Source: Eucommia ulmoides (taxonomy: Eukaryota > Streptophyta > Magnoliopsida > Garryales > Eucommiaceae). From it: 64,000 nt of DNA. Positions 40,580-54,209 of this stretch are shown here, one piece after another (the stretch's first letter is position 1; every line of letters begins with the position of its first letter). The DNA lies in NCBI GenBank assembly GCA_016647705.1, contig CM028326.1:45476785-45540784 (forward strand), read 5' to 3'. A program made the translations under genes and the position numbers. The notes under the pieces were generated by a model that worked only from the letters and a program-made list of their open reading frames with translations, made no database searches and was not told the DNA's origin.

Positions 40580-41592
40580 TATTCTTCTACTAGTGGACTT
40601 TATATATATCTTGATGGCTATGTACCTGCACTATGTTTTTGGGAATTGGTAGTAGTTTGATCATCTTTATGGTGAAATGCTACATTTTGGCATTTGGTTG
40701 TCCTGATTCTCAATTCATTCACTCATGTTTTTTCATCTTAATTATATTATTATCGTTGGGTAAGATGGAGCAATGTTAGTAAGGGCAAATTGCACTTTAT
40801 CCCCTAGACCCATTTTCAATTTTTCACCCTTATACTTTGAAATTAGGCATTTAACCAAGGACTTCGAACTAAAGTCTTTTTGTTAATTGACGAAATGACT
40901 GAAATACACCTCATGCGGACAACATCATTAGCTTTCGATTATAAATTTATTGCTCGAACAATTTCCATATATAGATGGATTTCTCTTAGAAAATGCAATT
41001 TGAAATTAAGAATTTGACAAAAATATTAAGATTTCACATACAAATTTCTTACCTAATTTATGCTTTATATGAAAATTAAATTTTTTGTGACACAAAATTA
41101 GTCTCATTTTTTTTTATCTTTTTTTTAATAATTTACATAGGCTTTCCTATGCTTGAAGTCGTAAAAAATCTACATTTTCAATCAATTTCAACAAAAAAGG
41201 GTTGTATGAAAATCAATTTCTTTTAAAGACTAGATTTTTTTTTTTTTAATATATAACCGAAATATTAAAGTTGATTGAAAAAAAATGAATTACCCCTTAA
41301 AAATTTAAAAAGTGTATATACATTATTAAAAATTGATAAAAAATGAAAAGAAAAGAGGATCAATTTCGTATTCTAAAAATTTGAAATTTTATATAAATAA
41401 GTATTTTTTCCAAAAAAGGGTAAGCGATTTGGGTATTAAATTTTAATGTTTTTATCAAATTCTTGCTTCTAAATAATAGTACTTTCTTAGATTAATTCAC
41501 GCATATATAATTCATTCAAATGGGATTCGTTTAAATAGTCAATTCATGTTTTAAAGTTAAGGATCTCATACGCATAAGAATGATCATTTTAA

Positions 41593-41626
<34 letters not shown>

Positions 41627-42073
41627 CTATTAAATTTAACGAAAAACCTAAATTTTGCACCTCAATATAATTTTTTAAGGAGATAAAGCGAAAATAAATC
41701 TAAATACAAGGAAATAAATTATATAATTATACCTATTATAGTTATTGGATGATCCTATTTACACATCCCTTTTTGATAAATATATCATATTTTTGAAACA
41801 TAAAAATGAAAAATTACTTATAAAATTACTATTGTGCCCTAACTAAATTGTAGATACTTTTGCCTTTTTCTTCGCAAATTCTTTTTGCAACTCCATTACA
41901 AAAACACAAAAAAAAGTTGCAACTTGCAACGAAAAACAAGTTCAATAACCCCGTTGGCCCCGCCTTCCCTCTCACCCAATTTCCCCTTCCCTTACTCAAA
42001 CTCCTTTCTATACCCAAACCCAACTCTCTCTCAAATCCAATAAACCCAACCCCTCCCTTTCTCACTAACAATA
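40580..42073. other. 3' flank of thaumatin-like gene, AT-rich, no gene
   Basis: GGGCAAATTGCACTTTATCC at about 40785 looks like one end of another Mutator-like MITE, but no partner end was found. A poly(T) run lies at about 41597-41622. Frames at 41829-42081 on both strands lack similarity. Confidence 0.45.
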
Positions 42074-44312
42074 GATGCTAACAAATAGCTTCGAACGAGC
42101 GGATTTGTCCTCCTCCCACTTACATATAGTGACTACTTCTGTGCTATCCTCAAGGAGTTAGTCATTTCTCTCCAATAAGAGTAAGTCTCCTCAAGTAATT
42201 TGGATCAAGCCCATAGGCTTTCACAATGGGCTACAAAGCCTAAGTCCATAGGATTATCTCATCAAACACTCCACATGGACTAAGCACATGATTTCAACTA
42301 ATTAACTGTGCTCATCACTCCGATTAAGCGATACTAATCATTCTCCACTCCTATAAATACCGAGGGGCAATCAATGCCCTAAGGTAATGCTCATTATTTT
42401 TATTGAAGCAATTGTGTAGCTTTTTTCCTCCGAACTCTTACTCTCACGCAGTCCTTGTGTAGGTACCCATTTTCTAGATGTCGGTTCTCCGAATCTTAGT
42501 TAGGCGTTTGAAGAACACTTAACAAATTCCGGATTTTCCAAGGCTCCGAACTCCACCTCATCACTCTAACTCAGCACCAACACGTGGAACCTGATCGGAC
42601 TATACTGCTGGTGCACACCAATTCCTGACACCAACAGTTTGGCGCCATTTGTGGGAATTGCAAGAAGCCTTCCTCTGGTTATCGGTTCCTTGTACGTCTA
42701 AGATTAGATGATCCAAGGTTTAGTCAGGTGATCAAACAAAAAGATCAAACTCCTGTGGTGAATAGCAACTTGAACGATCAACCCTCAAGAGAAATGTCAA
42801 GGGTCCCGAGATTCGACGCTAGGGACCCTGCCCTTGCCCCCACCAATGAAGACACCCTGCCTCTCACGGGCCAGACTGATCCGTTGACCTTTCCCGTTGG
42901 ACTTTTTGTGAGGCAAACCTCTGGAGCTGTTGAAGCTTCATGGATTGACAACTTGGAACGTCAGCTAGGCGAATTCCAGAACAACTTCCAGGTCCTCCTC
43001 TTTCACCTACCACCGAACCTCCCCGAGTGGGGATTGACTTTCCAAACTGTAGTGCGAGAGGAGCAGCCACATGAATCTAAAGACCGTGTGATCCATTCTA
43101 ATGGAAACGCGTCGAGGGTACGACATGGACCCCATAACCGAAGAGCAAGGGAGTGATACTTGGCTCCCCCTGTTGTCTCAGAATCACTATCACCGCCCTC
43201 ACCGGAACATGAGGTGGAAGCCCACTCGTGATCACTGTAGGGCAGAGCACCCAACCACTTTGGGAGGTCTGAGCATAAGGCCCGACGTGTGCGGGAGGTG
43301 GAGTCTTATTCTCCGTCGTTCAAACGATAGGATGCCCGAGCCGTAGCTAGCCATGTGCATGTAACACCTAGAGTTGAGGTTGTAGTAGAACATCGCCTCA
43401 CCAACATAGAAACAACCATTCACTAGATACAGGGCATGTCGGGAGCAGCAAGACTCCCCACCGAGGTACGGTCCCTTGTTATAGAGGACATCTTGGAAGA
43501 GATGGTGCCTCCACAGGTTCACTCACCCCCAGATGGTTATTTATGAAGGGATCTCAGACTCGGTGGACCACTTGCCTATTTTCAAGTCCCATATAGACAT
43601 GCACACCGCCACAATGGCTTTGAGATACAAATCCTTCCTACTTACCCTCATAGGAGCAATCCGATCTTGGTTTCGAGATTTGGCCCCGGCCTCCATCTCT
43701 ACTTTCCATGAACTCAAGGAGCTCTTCCTTGCCCAATTCAACCTCTAGCACCGAAGGCCAAAGACCATAGCACACATTCTCGTACTTCTACAAGAGCTCT
43801 ACGAGAACCTAGGTGATTATGTAGATCGTTTTGAGAGAGATTCCGTTACCTACGAGGACCTCTTGGATGTCATGGCCCGGAACGTATTTATTGACGGACT
43901 TAGGCATAGGAGGTTGTCTTATGACCTTTGCTCGAACCCCACCCCTAATATCTGTGCGGCCCTAGAGAGGAGGACTCGGTTCTACAATGCCGATCCAAGA
44001 GATTACGTTAAGAAGGACTAAGAAGGAGGTCACAAGAAAAAGGAAAAAGAATAAGAACTCCCGAGAAGAGCTTAGGGATCCAGAAAAGACTCTAGGTTAA
44101 AACGAGGTTAGGATCTCTGCCCAGGGACCAGAGACCTCTCCTACCCCCAGGGCCTCGCCAACAAGGGTTCACACCTCTGATGGCCTCGGTGGCCACAATC
44201 TACGCAAAGAATATGGAAAGAGAGTTCTTTTCCCCCCTTCCACCTGTGAGGGGAAGACCGATGGGAAAATCTCTCCACAAATATTGTGAGTTTCACAGCG
44301 ATTGAGGTCATG

Positions 44313-47300
44313 CAACAGTTAATTTGTCCAAACCAAAGATTTCCCGAGTATGTGTTGAAGTTGCTTCGTCCTCTGCTCAAGAGAATCTGGATTGGTTGTC
44401 GAGCAAAAGCGTTATGGTAGGTCATTTCGTACGAATCCAATTTATTTTGTTGCAATCATTGCTTCAAACAAGGACATTTTGAATCTAATTGCAAGATCAA
44501 GAATCCTCTTGCTTCAATTTCTAAAGAGACCGTTATCTCTATTCCAGTCATCAGAAAACAAAGCAAAATTGATCCAGTTTTGCTAGAGGTTTCTAAGGGG
44601 TTAATTTTTAATTCTGTTAAAATTCCTCCTTCTAATCCTTCCATTGATGATTCTAAGATGTTTCCAAAATGGTTTCTTGAAAATTATGATGAAGACTCTG
44701 ATGAGGGAGATCCATATTTTTCAGTACGTAATCATAATCCTGCTAAACAGTCAATTTCCCAAGCTAAACCTTCATCATCCAAAATTTATGTTTTGATTGG
44801 CCCTAAACCTTCTTCCAAAGTTGTTTTAGCCAAGTCTTCCTCCCAGAATAATTCAATTCTCAATTACATTGCCGCTTCCTCTTCTGGCCATCATTCTGCT
44901 CATAAGTTTGCCAAAAAACCTATTTCACAGTCCAAGCCATCCAAACCTAAAAACGTCTTTTTAACAGCCCCAAACCATTCCAACAAGTTTGTTTCAGCTA
45001 ATACCTCCTCCCACATTGATTCAATTGATCATTCCACTGCTATCTTAGATTTTGACCATCCTATTATTTCACAAACTGTCATTCCCCATGCTTAGGTAAC
45101 TTTTGATAAAACCACTTCTTTGACACGTCCAAATCATTCCAGCAAGTCTGATATAGCTATTACCTCCTCTCTAACTAATTCAATTGATCATATCCTTGAT
45201 ATTCCAGAATTTGGTCAACCTATTGTTTCTTAGCATGTCAAACTCCTTGCTAAGGCCTCTTTTGATGATAACCCCTCGTTGTCAGCCCCCAATCATCCCT
45301 ACAACCTTGATTCATCCAGTGTATCTTCTCTAAATGAGTGAATTCCTAATCCTGGAGGTGTAGCTCATTCTGAACCCCTTACTACTTCTTATCCTAGCAA
45401 ACAAGCCAATTCCAAGGTTAAGGCCTCTTCCAATAATAACTCTTCTTTGAAAGCTCAAAACCTTGCTTGCAAGTTTGTTTTACCTCACTCCATCTCCCAA
45501 ACACATTCAACTGATCATTCTGATGGTTCTCCCAATTTTGATCACCCCACTACTTTGAAGCCAGTTCTGAATTCTGACAGTGCAGATCAACTGGTAGTTT
45601 TGGCAGTCAAACCTGTTAAACAACAGGATTCTCATTCTTCTTTAGTTTATTCTTATTCCAATGAATAAGATGTGATTCAAATCTTTACCTTATCCCCTCG
45701 AAAGGTTGATGATGATGCTGTCTCTCTTGAAACTGAGGTTATTGAATGGATCATTCTTAAAAAAAGAAATCAGGCAAGAAACAATTATCATTCCAGTGTG
45801 GTTACCAGATCTGGATTGAGAAGCAAAGCTTACTCTTCCTCAATTTCCCATGATTAAAGGCCTAATTTGGAACATCAAAGGTGTCTCTAAAGAGGCTACA
45901 AGGATCAAACTTAAAAAGTTAATCAAGGATCACATTATGCAATTACTAGTTATTCTTGAGCCTATGCAATTAATGGATGCCATTCTCTCCTTAGCCAAAT
46001 TCTTGAGGTTTGATAACTCTTATTCCAACTCAACTAGCAAAATTTGGTTGTTTAGGAAGAATCCTTTAGCCTGTACCATTATTTTTTCTTTCACTCAACC
46101 TGTGATAGCAGATTGCACCCATCCTTCATTTGATCAAAAACTATCTTTGGCTATTGTTTATGCTAAATACAGTCATCCTGAGAGAAGACCTTTATGGTGT
46201 GATCTTGAAACCTTCATTCCAACTTTTCTTCATCCTTGTATTGTTTCAGGTGATTTCAATTGTTTCTCTAATGCTGAGGATAGGAAAAGTTATTCTTCTT
46301 ATTCTCATATTGGTAGCCTAGAATTTAATTCCTACATTCAAACTTGTGGCTTGATTAATGTTCCATATTCAGGTTCTAAGTACACTTGGTGTAATCTCAA
46401 CAAAGGTAACTCCAGAAAATAGAGTAGACTCAATTGGTCCTTCATAAATTCTGCTTGGCTTTCTAGATTTCCTAACACCACTGTTTCTCACCTCCCTAAA
46501 ACTGGCTCTGACTACTCTCCCCAACCCCTATCCATTTCTTTCAACCTTACTAATGGCCCTATCCCTTTCAAATTCCAACACTTTTAGTGTAAAAACCCTG
46601 TATTTTCCTCCATTGTTGTAGCTCATTGGATCAAACCATATGCTGGTTCTACAATTTTAGCTATGACTTATAACCTGAAAACCTTAAAACCTGAGTTAAA
46701 ACATTTGAGTGCCTTTGTTTTTATGGAAACATCATGAATGTTGCCCATTATGCTGAATTAGAAGTCTCTAGGCTTGAACAAATTTGCCTAAATGAAGATA
46801 ATGCAATGAATTGGTCTAATTACAATAAGGTTTTGACTAAGGATACCCAAGCTATTTTGGTTGAAGAGGCCTTTTGGAAATAGAAGTCTGTTTTCAAATA
46901 ACTTAAGGATGGGGATGCTAATTCGAAATTTTTTCATGCTACTATCAAAGATCAGAGAATCAAAAATATTGTTAAATCTTAAAAAGATAAGCAAGGTTGT
47001 ACTATTACTGAGCCTCAAGCTATAAAAAGTTGTTTTGTTCACCATTTTCAGGAAGCCTTATGCTCTCATTCAGCTGAGCCAAATTTGGAATTTCTTTCCA
47101 TGATTCCTTATTTGGCTACTGAATTGGATAATGGTTCTCTTTTGTCATCTCCAACCATGGACGAAATCAAAACTGTTGTTTTTAGCCTTAAAGGGGATAG
47201 TGCAACTAATCCTGATGGATTTACAGGCATGTATTTTACTCATTGTTGAGATATTATTAATGATGGCATTTTCAAGGCAATTATGGAATTCTTTTGTGTT

Positions 47301-50300
47301 CCTGAGATTAACAAATATTGTACAAGTACTCTTCTAGCCTTAATTACCATAATTGAATATCCAGCTTCTCCTTTTGATTTTAGGCCCATCAGCCTATACA
47401 ATTTCTTCAACAAGGTATTCTCCAAATTTTTGGCTAATAAGCTTAAGGTAGGCAGTGCTCCCTAATTTGACATTTCCTAAACGAAGTGCATTTGTGGAAG
47501 GAATGGACACATTTGATAATATCTTGTTGGTTTAGGAGATGGTACATCAATTGCCAAAAAAAGTGACTGGTGGTAATCTCATAATCAAGTTGGATATGAC
47601 TAAAGCCTTTGATAGAGTATTTTGGTTTTTCCTTGTTTCCATCATGAGAAAATTTGGTTTCCATGAGAGGATCATTGATATGGTTTAGAGGCCTATTTCA
47701 AATAATTTTGTTTTCTTTGATTATTAATGGGAGTTCATGTGGTTGCTTTCACTCTCAAGGAAGCTTAAGGTAAGGAGATCCCCTATTCTTTTCATCCTTA
47801 TGGCAGAAGTCTTCTTTAGATGCCTTAAAACTCTGGTGCAAAACAAAGATATCCTCCCATTCTCTCAGCCTAAATCTTCTTATCACATTTCTCACCTAGT
47901 TTTTGTTGATGATATGATCATTTCCATCAATGGTTCTAAGACATCATTCTTCAAGCTTTTTTCTTTTCTCAAACTCTATCAAGAGAATTCTAGCTAACTC
48001 ATCAATCATTCAAAAAGTTGTTTTATTCCTTCTCATTACATACGTGCTAACAAGCTTGCTTGGTTAGCCTCTAAATTAAGCTTTCTCAAGAGCTCTCTTC
48101 CCATGAAATATTTGGGTTGTCTTCTTTTTGCAGGTCAGAAAAAATCAACATTGTTTGACTTTTTGATTGTAAGAATCAAATGCAGGCTTCAAGATTGGCA
48201 GGCTAAGTTGTTATTCAGTGGGGGTAGGATAGTTCTAATCAAGCATGTGTTGATTTCTCAAACTCTTTTCATGTTCATGGCCTTATTTTATTCTATTAAA
48301 AACTTTGGAGTGCTTGTTTGAAAACTTCTTCTGGAATGGAAAACATCATTGGAAATCTTGGCAGATCATGTGTGTTCCAACATCAGAGAGTGGTTTGGGA
48401 TTCAGGCAACTCATTGATATTATTAAAGCTTTCAAAGCTAAAATATGGTAGAACTATAGAGTTGGTGAGTCTCTTTGGGCTCAATTCATGAAATAAAAAT
48501 ATGGTTGCAAAAAACAAGCCTATTTCAACAAGATCAGTTCTTATCAGAGCATGGGGTGGAGGAATGTTTTGGCAAAAAAAAAAAGCTTAGTTGAAGACCA
48601 CATTCAATTTCAAATTGGATAAGAGAATGTTTCCCTATGGTGGGACCAATGGCTTACTGTCTTTTCTCTTGGTGAGATCATCATGGTGCAGGATCATGTT
48701 TCTCAGTTGCTGGTGAGAGACCTTATGAATAAGAATGTTTCTTGGAGATGGAATAGAATTGATCAAGTGCTCCCATATTTCAAATCTAAAATTATGTGAC
48801 TTCAAAAGATTCCCATAGATAGATGTTAAGGATAAGATGATTTGGTTGGCCACCCCTTTTGGTATTTTCTTAGTTTTATCTACCTGGCAGATTCTGAGAC
48901 AGTGCACAGAAGCTTCCTCTTATTTCAAGCTGATTTAGCATTCCTCTATTCCTCTTAAGCCTCCATATTCATGTGGAAAGTTTTAACGAATTTGGCTCAT
49001 TTTAATTCTAAAATACAATCTCTTAGCTTCAATATGCCTGTTATGGTAAAAATACAGATTCCAAAGACCATGTGCTTTTTTCTTGTGAATTTGCTCAACA
49101 TATTTGGGCTTATTATGGAGGTTTTTTGCATCAAGGCACATCGATATCTAGGTTTCTCAAATGGTGGAAAGACAATAAATTCCCTAATGGTCTGCCAGTT
49201 CTGATATGTTAGGAATTGTGGAAAACTAGGTGTCAATCCAAATTTGATAGCATCCTCTCTTATTTACTTTCTGTGATTAGCATGTTGAATTTTATTATTC
49301 TAGCCAAACCAACTAAAAATGTTCATTATTTTAAGATAGTTTTGCTTAAATGGATCAAACCAGCTTATGGTTATTACAAGTTGAATTCTGATTAGAACTC
49401 TCTTGGAAATCCAGGTCTTTCTAGTGCAGGGAGAGTTATTAGAGATTACACAGGGAAAATTTGTTTTGCTTATGTTGTGCCACTTGGAATTGAATCTAAT
49501 TTTTTAGCTGAAGTCATTAGGCTATGGTATGGTCTCAAAATTTGTATTGACAGGTTGTGGCTTAAAATTATTTTGGAAGTGGATAGTCAAATTCTTGTGG
49601 ATTTGGTTTTTAATAAAGCTTCTATCCCCTGGAGGATGTTCCCTTATATCATTGGGATTAATCTTTTTAGAAGTAAAGGAGATTTCCTAATTCTCTATGT
49701 TGATAGAGAAGCTAAGGGCCCGTTTGGTAACCATTTATGTTCCCATCCCATGCAGTGGGATGGGATGAGATGGGATGGGATGAGAGTTTTGTTTCCTTCT
49801 TGGGAGTAGAATCGCGTTTGGTAACGACAATTTTTTTTTTAGATCTGGGAACAGAATCGTGTTTGGTTTTATCCAAGAAATCAAGAATAAACCCTAAACC
49901 ACAAATTCAAGAACAAATCCAAGAATAATTTTAAGAATAAATTCAGGAACAAATCGAAGAAGAAATCCAAAAACAAATTCGGAACTCAAATCGCCGTTCA
50001 AGAAATTCAACAGCCGTTCAAGAAATCTGAAAGAAATTCGTTCTTCATTCAAAAAATCTGAGAAATCTTATTTCGTTCGCCAAGAAACCCAAATCCAATG
50101 TCTATTTCGTTCACAATTTAGGGTTTCGATTTCGAAATCGAAATCGAAACCAACGAAGACGACGAGCAGCGAACGACAACTCACGAGGGAGAAAAATCGA
50201 TTTTGAAACCCTATTTCGATTTTAAAATGGAAATCGAGGGAGGAAATCGAAATAGATTTCGATTTCGAAATCCTATTGCAATTAGGGTTTCGATTTTGAA

Positions 50301-50977
50301 ATCGAATTCCATGATTTCGAACACGAAGGCAACGAAGACGATGCGGACAATGACGAACGAAGAACCAGACGACGAGCAATCGACAACGGCGACGATGGAG
50401 AAGGAGGAAGGCGAAGACGACGTCGGCGACGGAGGATGAAATCGGAGCAGTGACGAGGATGAGTCTTGATCTTGTCGATCGGATGAAGTGAGGAGAAAAT
50501 GGAGGTTGATCCTGTTTTTTTTTTTTTTTTTTTTTGGTTGTTCAGATGTTTTTTTGGTTGGAAATGGGATGGGATGGGTTAGGAGTAGTTTTGTTTTGTT
50601 TCTCAATCTTTCACAAAAAAAAAAGGATGGATTTCGATATGTGCTCATTTGGGAACGGAAACAAAAAAATGGAATGGATTATCAAACGCTATGCCCAAAA
50701 ATCAATCCCAAAAAAGTGGGAATGGAATGGGAAATTCTAGGAAGGAAATGGTTGCCAAACGCTGCCTAATTTTCCAACTGATGCTATGTCCAAGCTTGCA
50801 AGTTTAGGGAAGCAGATTGAGATTGCACTTTTTGTAGATGTTCCTCATCATGTTAGAAGATGTTTGAAATTAGATAGTTTTGGTTTGGCTAGCTTTAGAA
50901 AAATCAAATCTTGTAATTCTGGAGGTTTTTAACTTCTCCTTGTATTATTAATAAATTTCTTCTTTATCCAAAAAAAA
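44313..50977 (+). mobile_element. L1-type LINE, 5'-truncated, degenerate, with RNase H
   Basis: About 5.6 kb once the inserted MITE is removed. ORF1 remnant 44313-45840: SKPKISRVCVEV of the DUF4283-type domain, then a CCHC knuckle CNHCFKQGHFESNC (44451-44492), then a long Ser/Pro/Asn/His-rich tail with repeated NHS..K..SSS modules, interrupted by stops (for example TAG at 45093). ORF2 from the ATG at 45850: AP-type endonuclease (GLIWNIKGVSKEATRIK...SGDFNCF...), stop at 46420; reverse transcriptase about 47150-48000 with FDFRPISL and the FVDD active-site motif; RNase H 49330-49710 resuming at 50770 (TDAMSKLASLG). The 3' end is an A run (50970-50977). Frame changes and stops throughout, so inactive. 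The 5' edge meets gypsy gag without a visible target duplication. Confidence 0.85.
49716..50766. mobile_element. Harbinger/Tourist-like MITE, 1,051 bp, in the LINE RNase H
   Basis: Left GGGCCCGTTTGGTAACCATT and reverse complement of the right end GGCAGCGTTTGGCAACCATT form terminal inverted repeats; subterminal GGGATGGGATG runs follow on both sides. The 3-bp target duplication is TAA (49713-49715 and 50767-50769). Cutting it out restores the LINE frame REANFPTDAMSKL. The interior has a GA/CG-rich stretch (50080-50470) with repeated ATCGAAATCGAAA and no transposase, so the frames at 50068-50648 are not taken as genes. Confidence 0.85.
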
Positions 50978-51689
50978 CGAAGGCCAAGTCCTCCCTGACT
51001 TCATTGTAGAATTCACTTTCTCATATGTTTAAGATTCGACAATGGACAAGTAGAGGGTTCCATCTCCCAAAGACCTGGGAACCTCATCCAACTCTTCTAA
51101 CTTCAGGACAATAACTTGGGAGCTCTACACGGATGGATCTTCCAACGTGAACGATTGCAGGATAGGGATGGTTCTGGTGGCTCCAGATAAGGAGGAGGTA
51201 GAATATGCCCTTAGATTGGGTTTTAGAGCAACGAAGAATGAAACTGAATATGAGGCTCTACTCGTCGGTCTCTGCCATGCTAAGGATTTCAATGTTAAAG
51301 CTTCTTAGTTTTCTATGATTCGCAGCTCGTGGTCAATCAATTAAACAGAGAATACATGGCCAAGCCCCGAGCATGACATCGTAACTGGAGAGGGTAAGGG
51401 CACTTATGGAGCACTTTTAAAAAATTCAAGTGACCCAAATTCATTGGGAAAAGAATAGGCATACTGACGCCTTGGCGAACCTCGTCTCGGCAGTAGAATG
51501 GACCTTGAAGAGAAGTGTGTCAGTCGAATACCTGAACGCTCCTAGTACGGTAACCTCAGACCAAGTGGCCACGATTTGTGAGCTCACGGACCAGCCTACT
51601 GGGATGGACTCAATCAAGCAATATCTGCAGTATAAAACTCTTCTAGAAGACCACGTGGAGGCTAGAATGATAAGCTACCAGTCAGTATG

Positions 51690-53073
51690 TGCAACGACCC
51701 GGCCGTCACTCGGTTTCTCCCTAAGGAGAATTAATACTAAACTGAAGAACCAATAATTTATTCCGTGTAAATCCGATTTTTTTTACAAACTACGACGACA
51801 GTTTTATTTATCGACGACGATAATTTTACTAAATAATCAATATTTTAATTAATAAAAATCTGATCAAATTTTCACACAACGACGATAATTAGAATTATTA
51901 AATTTTCAAGTCGACTTTACAACAGTAAATAATAAATACAATTTTTACAAATTTAATAGAAATCCGAATAAAATTCTTTGGCGCACAATTTTAAAATACA
52001 CTCGAAAATAACAAAAAATGATTTAGAACTAAACCTTTAAATAATAGAAACCATTTCAAGTACATTCGAGAATAACAATTTTCAAATGGTTTAAATAATA
52101 GAAACACTGAAACCTGAAAATGATTTAGAACTAATTCAAAACCTAAAACCTGAAAATGATTTATATCGAAATCATAAAACCTGGAACCTTTTCTCGCATA
52201 TGTGACTATATATGGTTTGAATTATTTCCCCAATATGTGGGAATTATTTTTAGTTATTCATATGTGGTTATTCATAAATACAGTTATTACAAATTAAATA
52301 AAAATTCAAATTAAAATTCTCAGTGCAACTACATTCTCACAGACCTGTAATCAAAATTGTGGGGTTGTGAGCCAACACTCAGTAGAATTTCAACCCCTCT
52401 AATACATGTATTTAATTAAAATAACACATAAAACACATTGGCATGATTTTCACATAATTTTCACATAATCATAATTATTTGATGAAATTTAACAGTCAAA
52501 ATTCAACAATAATAATAACATAAATCATACAATAGAAAAATTAAATATATATTAAAAGAGTTAGAAATTCTACCTGAAATCCAAACCGAAGGGTATATAT
52601 TTTTTTGTCATAGTTATCTTTCTTGCCTAAAACTCTAAAGTTTATCTATATAATATATATACATATATATAGAAGAATCAATCCCTGAATCCATTGGCCT
52701 TCATCGTATTTTATTTATTTTATCTTTTTTTTTTTTTTTGCCCCAAGTTCCACAGCCCCACATTGAACATATCATTTTCTCCTAAGATAATGATCAAATC
52801 TCTCCTTGGTGATCCCTCAATTATTTATTTATAATTCCTTTTAATTATCCATATAACATAGCATGATGACACATGTCTTATCCCTAGGTATGTGGTATTT
52901 ATGTGGTCGACTTTTATTTCCTTTATTATGAACGAAATAATTTTCGGCCACTTTATTTATTTAATTAATTAATTAATTTATTTACACAATTATCCCTTAA
53001 AATAAAAAAAAATATTAATTATATCCCTTAAAATAATATTTTTTTCAAAAATATAAATTTTCGGGGTATTACA
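51690..53073 (+). mobile_element. solo LTR (family B, chromovirus-like), 1,384 bp
   Basis: TGCAACGACCCGGCC...GGGGTATTACA with a perfect 5-bp target duplication GTATG (51685-51689 and 53074-53078). No primer site, polypurine tract or coding, so a solo LTR left by LTR-LTR recombination. The start and end resemble Tekay/Del chromovirus LTRs; the lineage is inferred. Related degraded copy at 14963-16057. Confidence 0.85.
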
Positions 53074-54209
53074 GTATGGTACACACTCATCGATGGGGTT
53101 TTGTACAAAGGTAATTCTCAGGTGTGTACTCTAGATGTCTCTGCCTAGCAGAGGCTGGATACGTGCTAAGGGAGATGCACGAGGGTATCTGTGGCAACCA
53201 CTCGGGGGCAAATCCTTTGCCCGCAAATTTCTGCGTTACGGTTATTTCTGGCCAAAGATGCTAGAGAACGCCACTGAGTTTGTCAAAAAAAATGAAAAGT
53301 GTCAAAGATTTTTACCGCACCCTATGTCCCTTAAACAATCGTGGTCCCGATGACGAGCCCGTGGTCGTTCGTCCTGTTGAATCCAAGGTTTTAATGAATA
53401 ATTATGTATTGATGTTTTTAGTGGAACTAATAGTTTTATTGAGTATCATTAGGGTATTTTTGGGTACCTCTGAATCAACACTTGGGACCCAGCCATGTGT
53501 CCATCTTCATAGTGACAGTGACACATTCCGGAGTGCAGAATGCCACGCTGGAGTGTATGCCGGCCACGGCTCCTCCCTAGAATCTCATTTGTACCCAGGG
53601 AGGAGCGAGGAGCCCTGCAGGGACGTGCCTCTCTAAGCATTGCGTCGTGCCCTGGATGATCAATTTGAGGGACTTAGTCGTTCACCTCAACCGGTTCCCT
53701 CTTCCAACTTATTTCTTCTTCAAGACTCCACGGATCTCTACTCTCCTCCACCAGCTTAACGCCATAGGTCTGACAAAGGCTCGCGGGCTTCGCTAAATGG
53801 GCCCAAAAGCCCAAGCCCGACGATTATCTCCTAAATGCCCCGGATTATCAGCTAAAAATAAGATTTCAACTAATTAACCGTGTTTAGGCCTGAATAATCG
53901 TCTCCAACGCCTATATATACCAGGGGCTATGCAAGCCCGAGGTACGCTTTACATTACACTCGAGTTCATTTGTTTACTTGCTGCATTATTGTACCTTTTC
54001 TTTCTGAGCACTGATTATCATGCTGGATAGGCTTCACTGGGATAAATCCCGGTCTGAGCTTTCTGCAAGTACACTCCCTGAGGAGCAGGACTCTGAATAT
54101 AGCAGGTCAGTCCTTCCAGGACCCAGCACAACTCACGTGAAAAATTTTCAACCAATGACTCTACCTCAACAAGAGGACCCACTTGTCATCTGACTGGTAC
54201 GCGATATCA

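Larger units (their letters stand above)
42074..53377 (+). mobile_element. Tat-lineage Ty3/gypsy element no. 2, broken, with nested insertions
   Basis: 5' LTR about 42074-42636 (left edge approximate; TATAAATA near 42351), primer site TTTGGCGCCATTTGTGGG from 42638, gag 42728-44310 (gag domain about 43530-44000, zinc-finger stub near 44285). After a LINE (44313-50977) it resumes with the end of the RNase H region and the second, archaeal-type RNase H (about 51000-51430), its tether to integrase, and after a solo LTR (51690-53073) the integrase zinc-binding part (53130-53340). Protease, reverse transcriptase and most RNase H are missing, so the element was internally deleted as well as invaded. 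Many disabling changes. The 3' end is cut off by a Sirevirus LTR at 53378. Confidence 0.75.

Noticed and set aside
50068-50648. Frames of 78-145 codons with Arg/Phe/Asn repeats
   Set aside because: Produced by ATCGAAATCGAAA repeats in a MITE core; both strands open.
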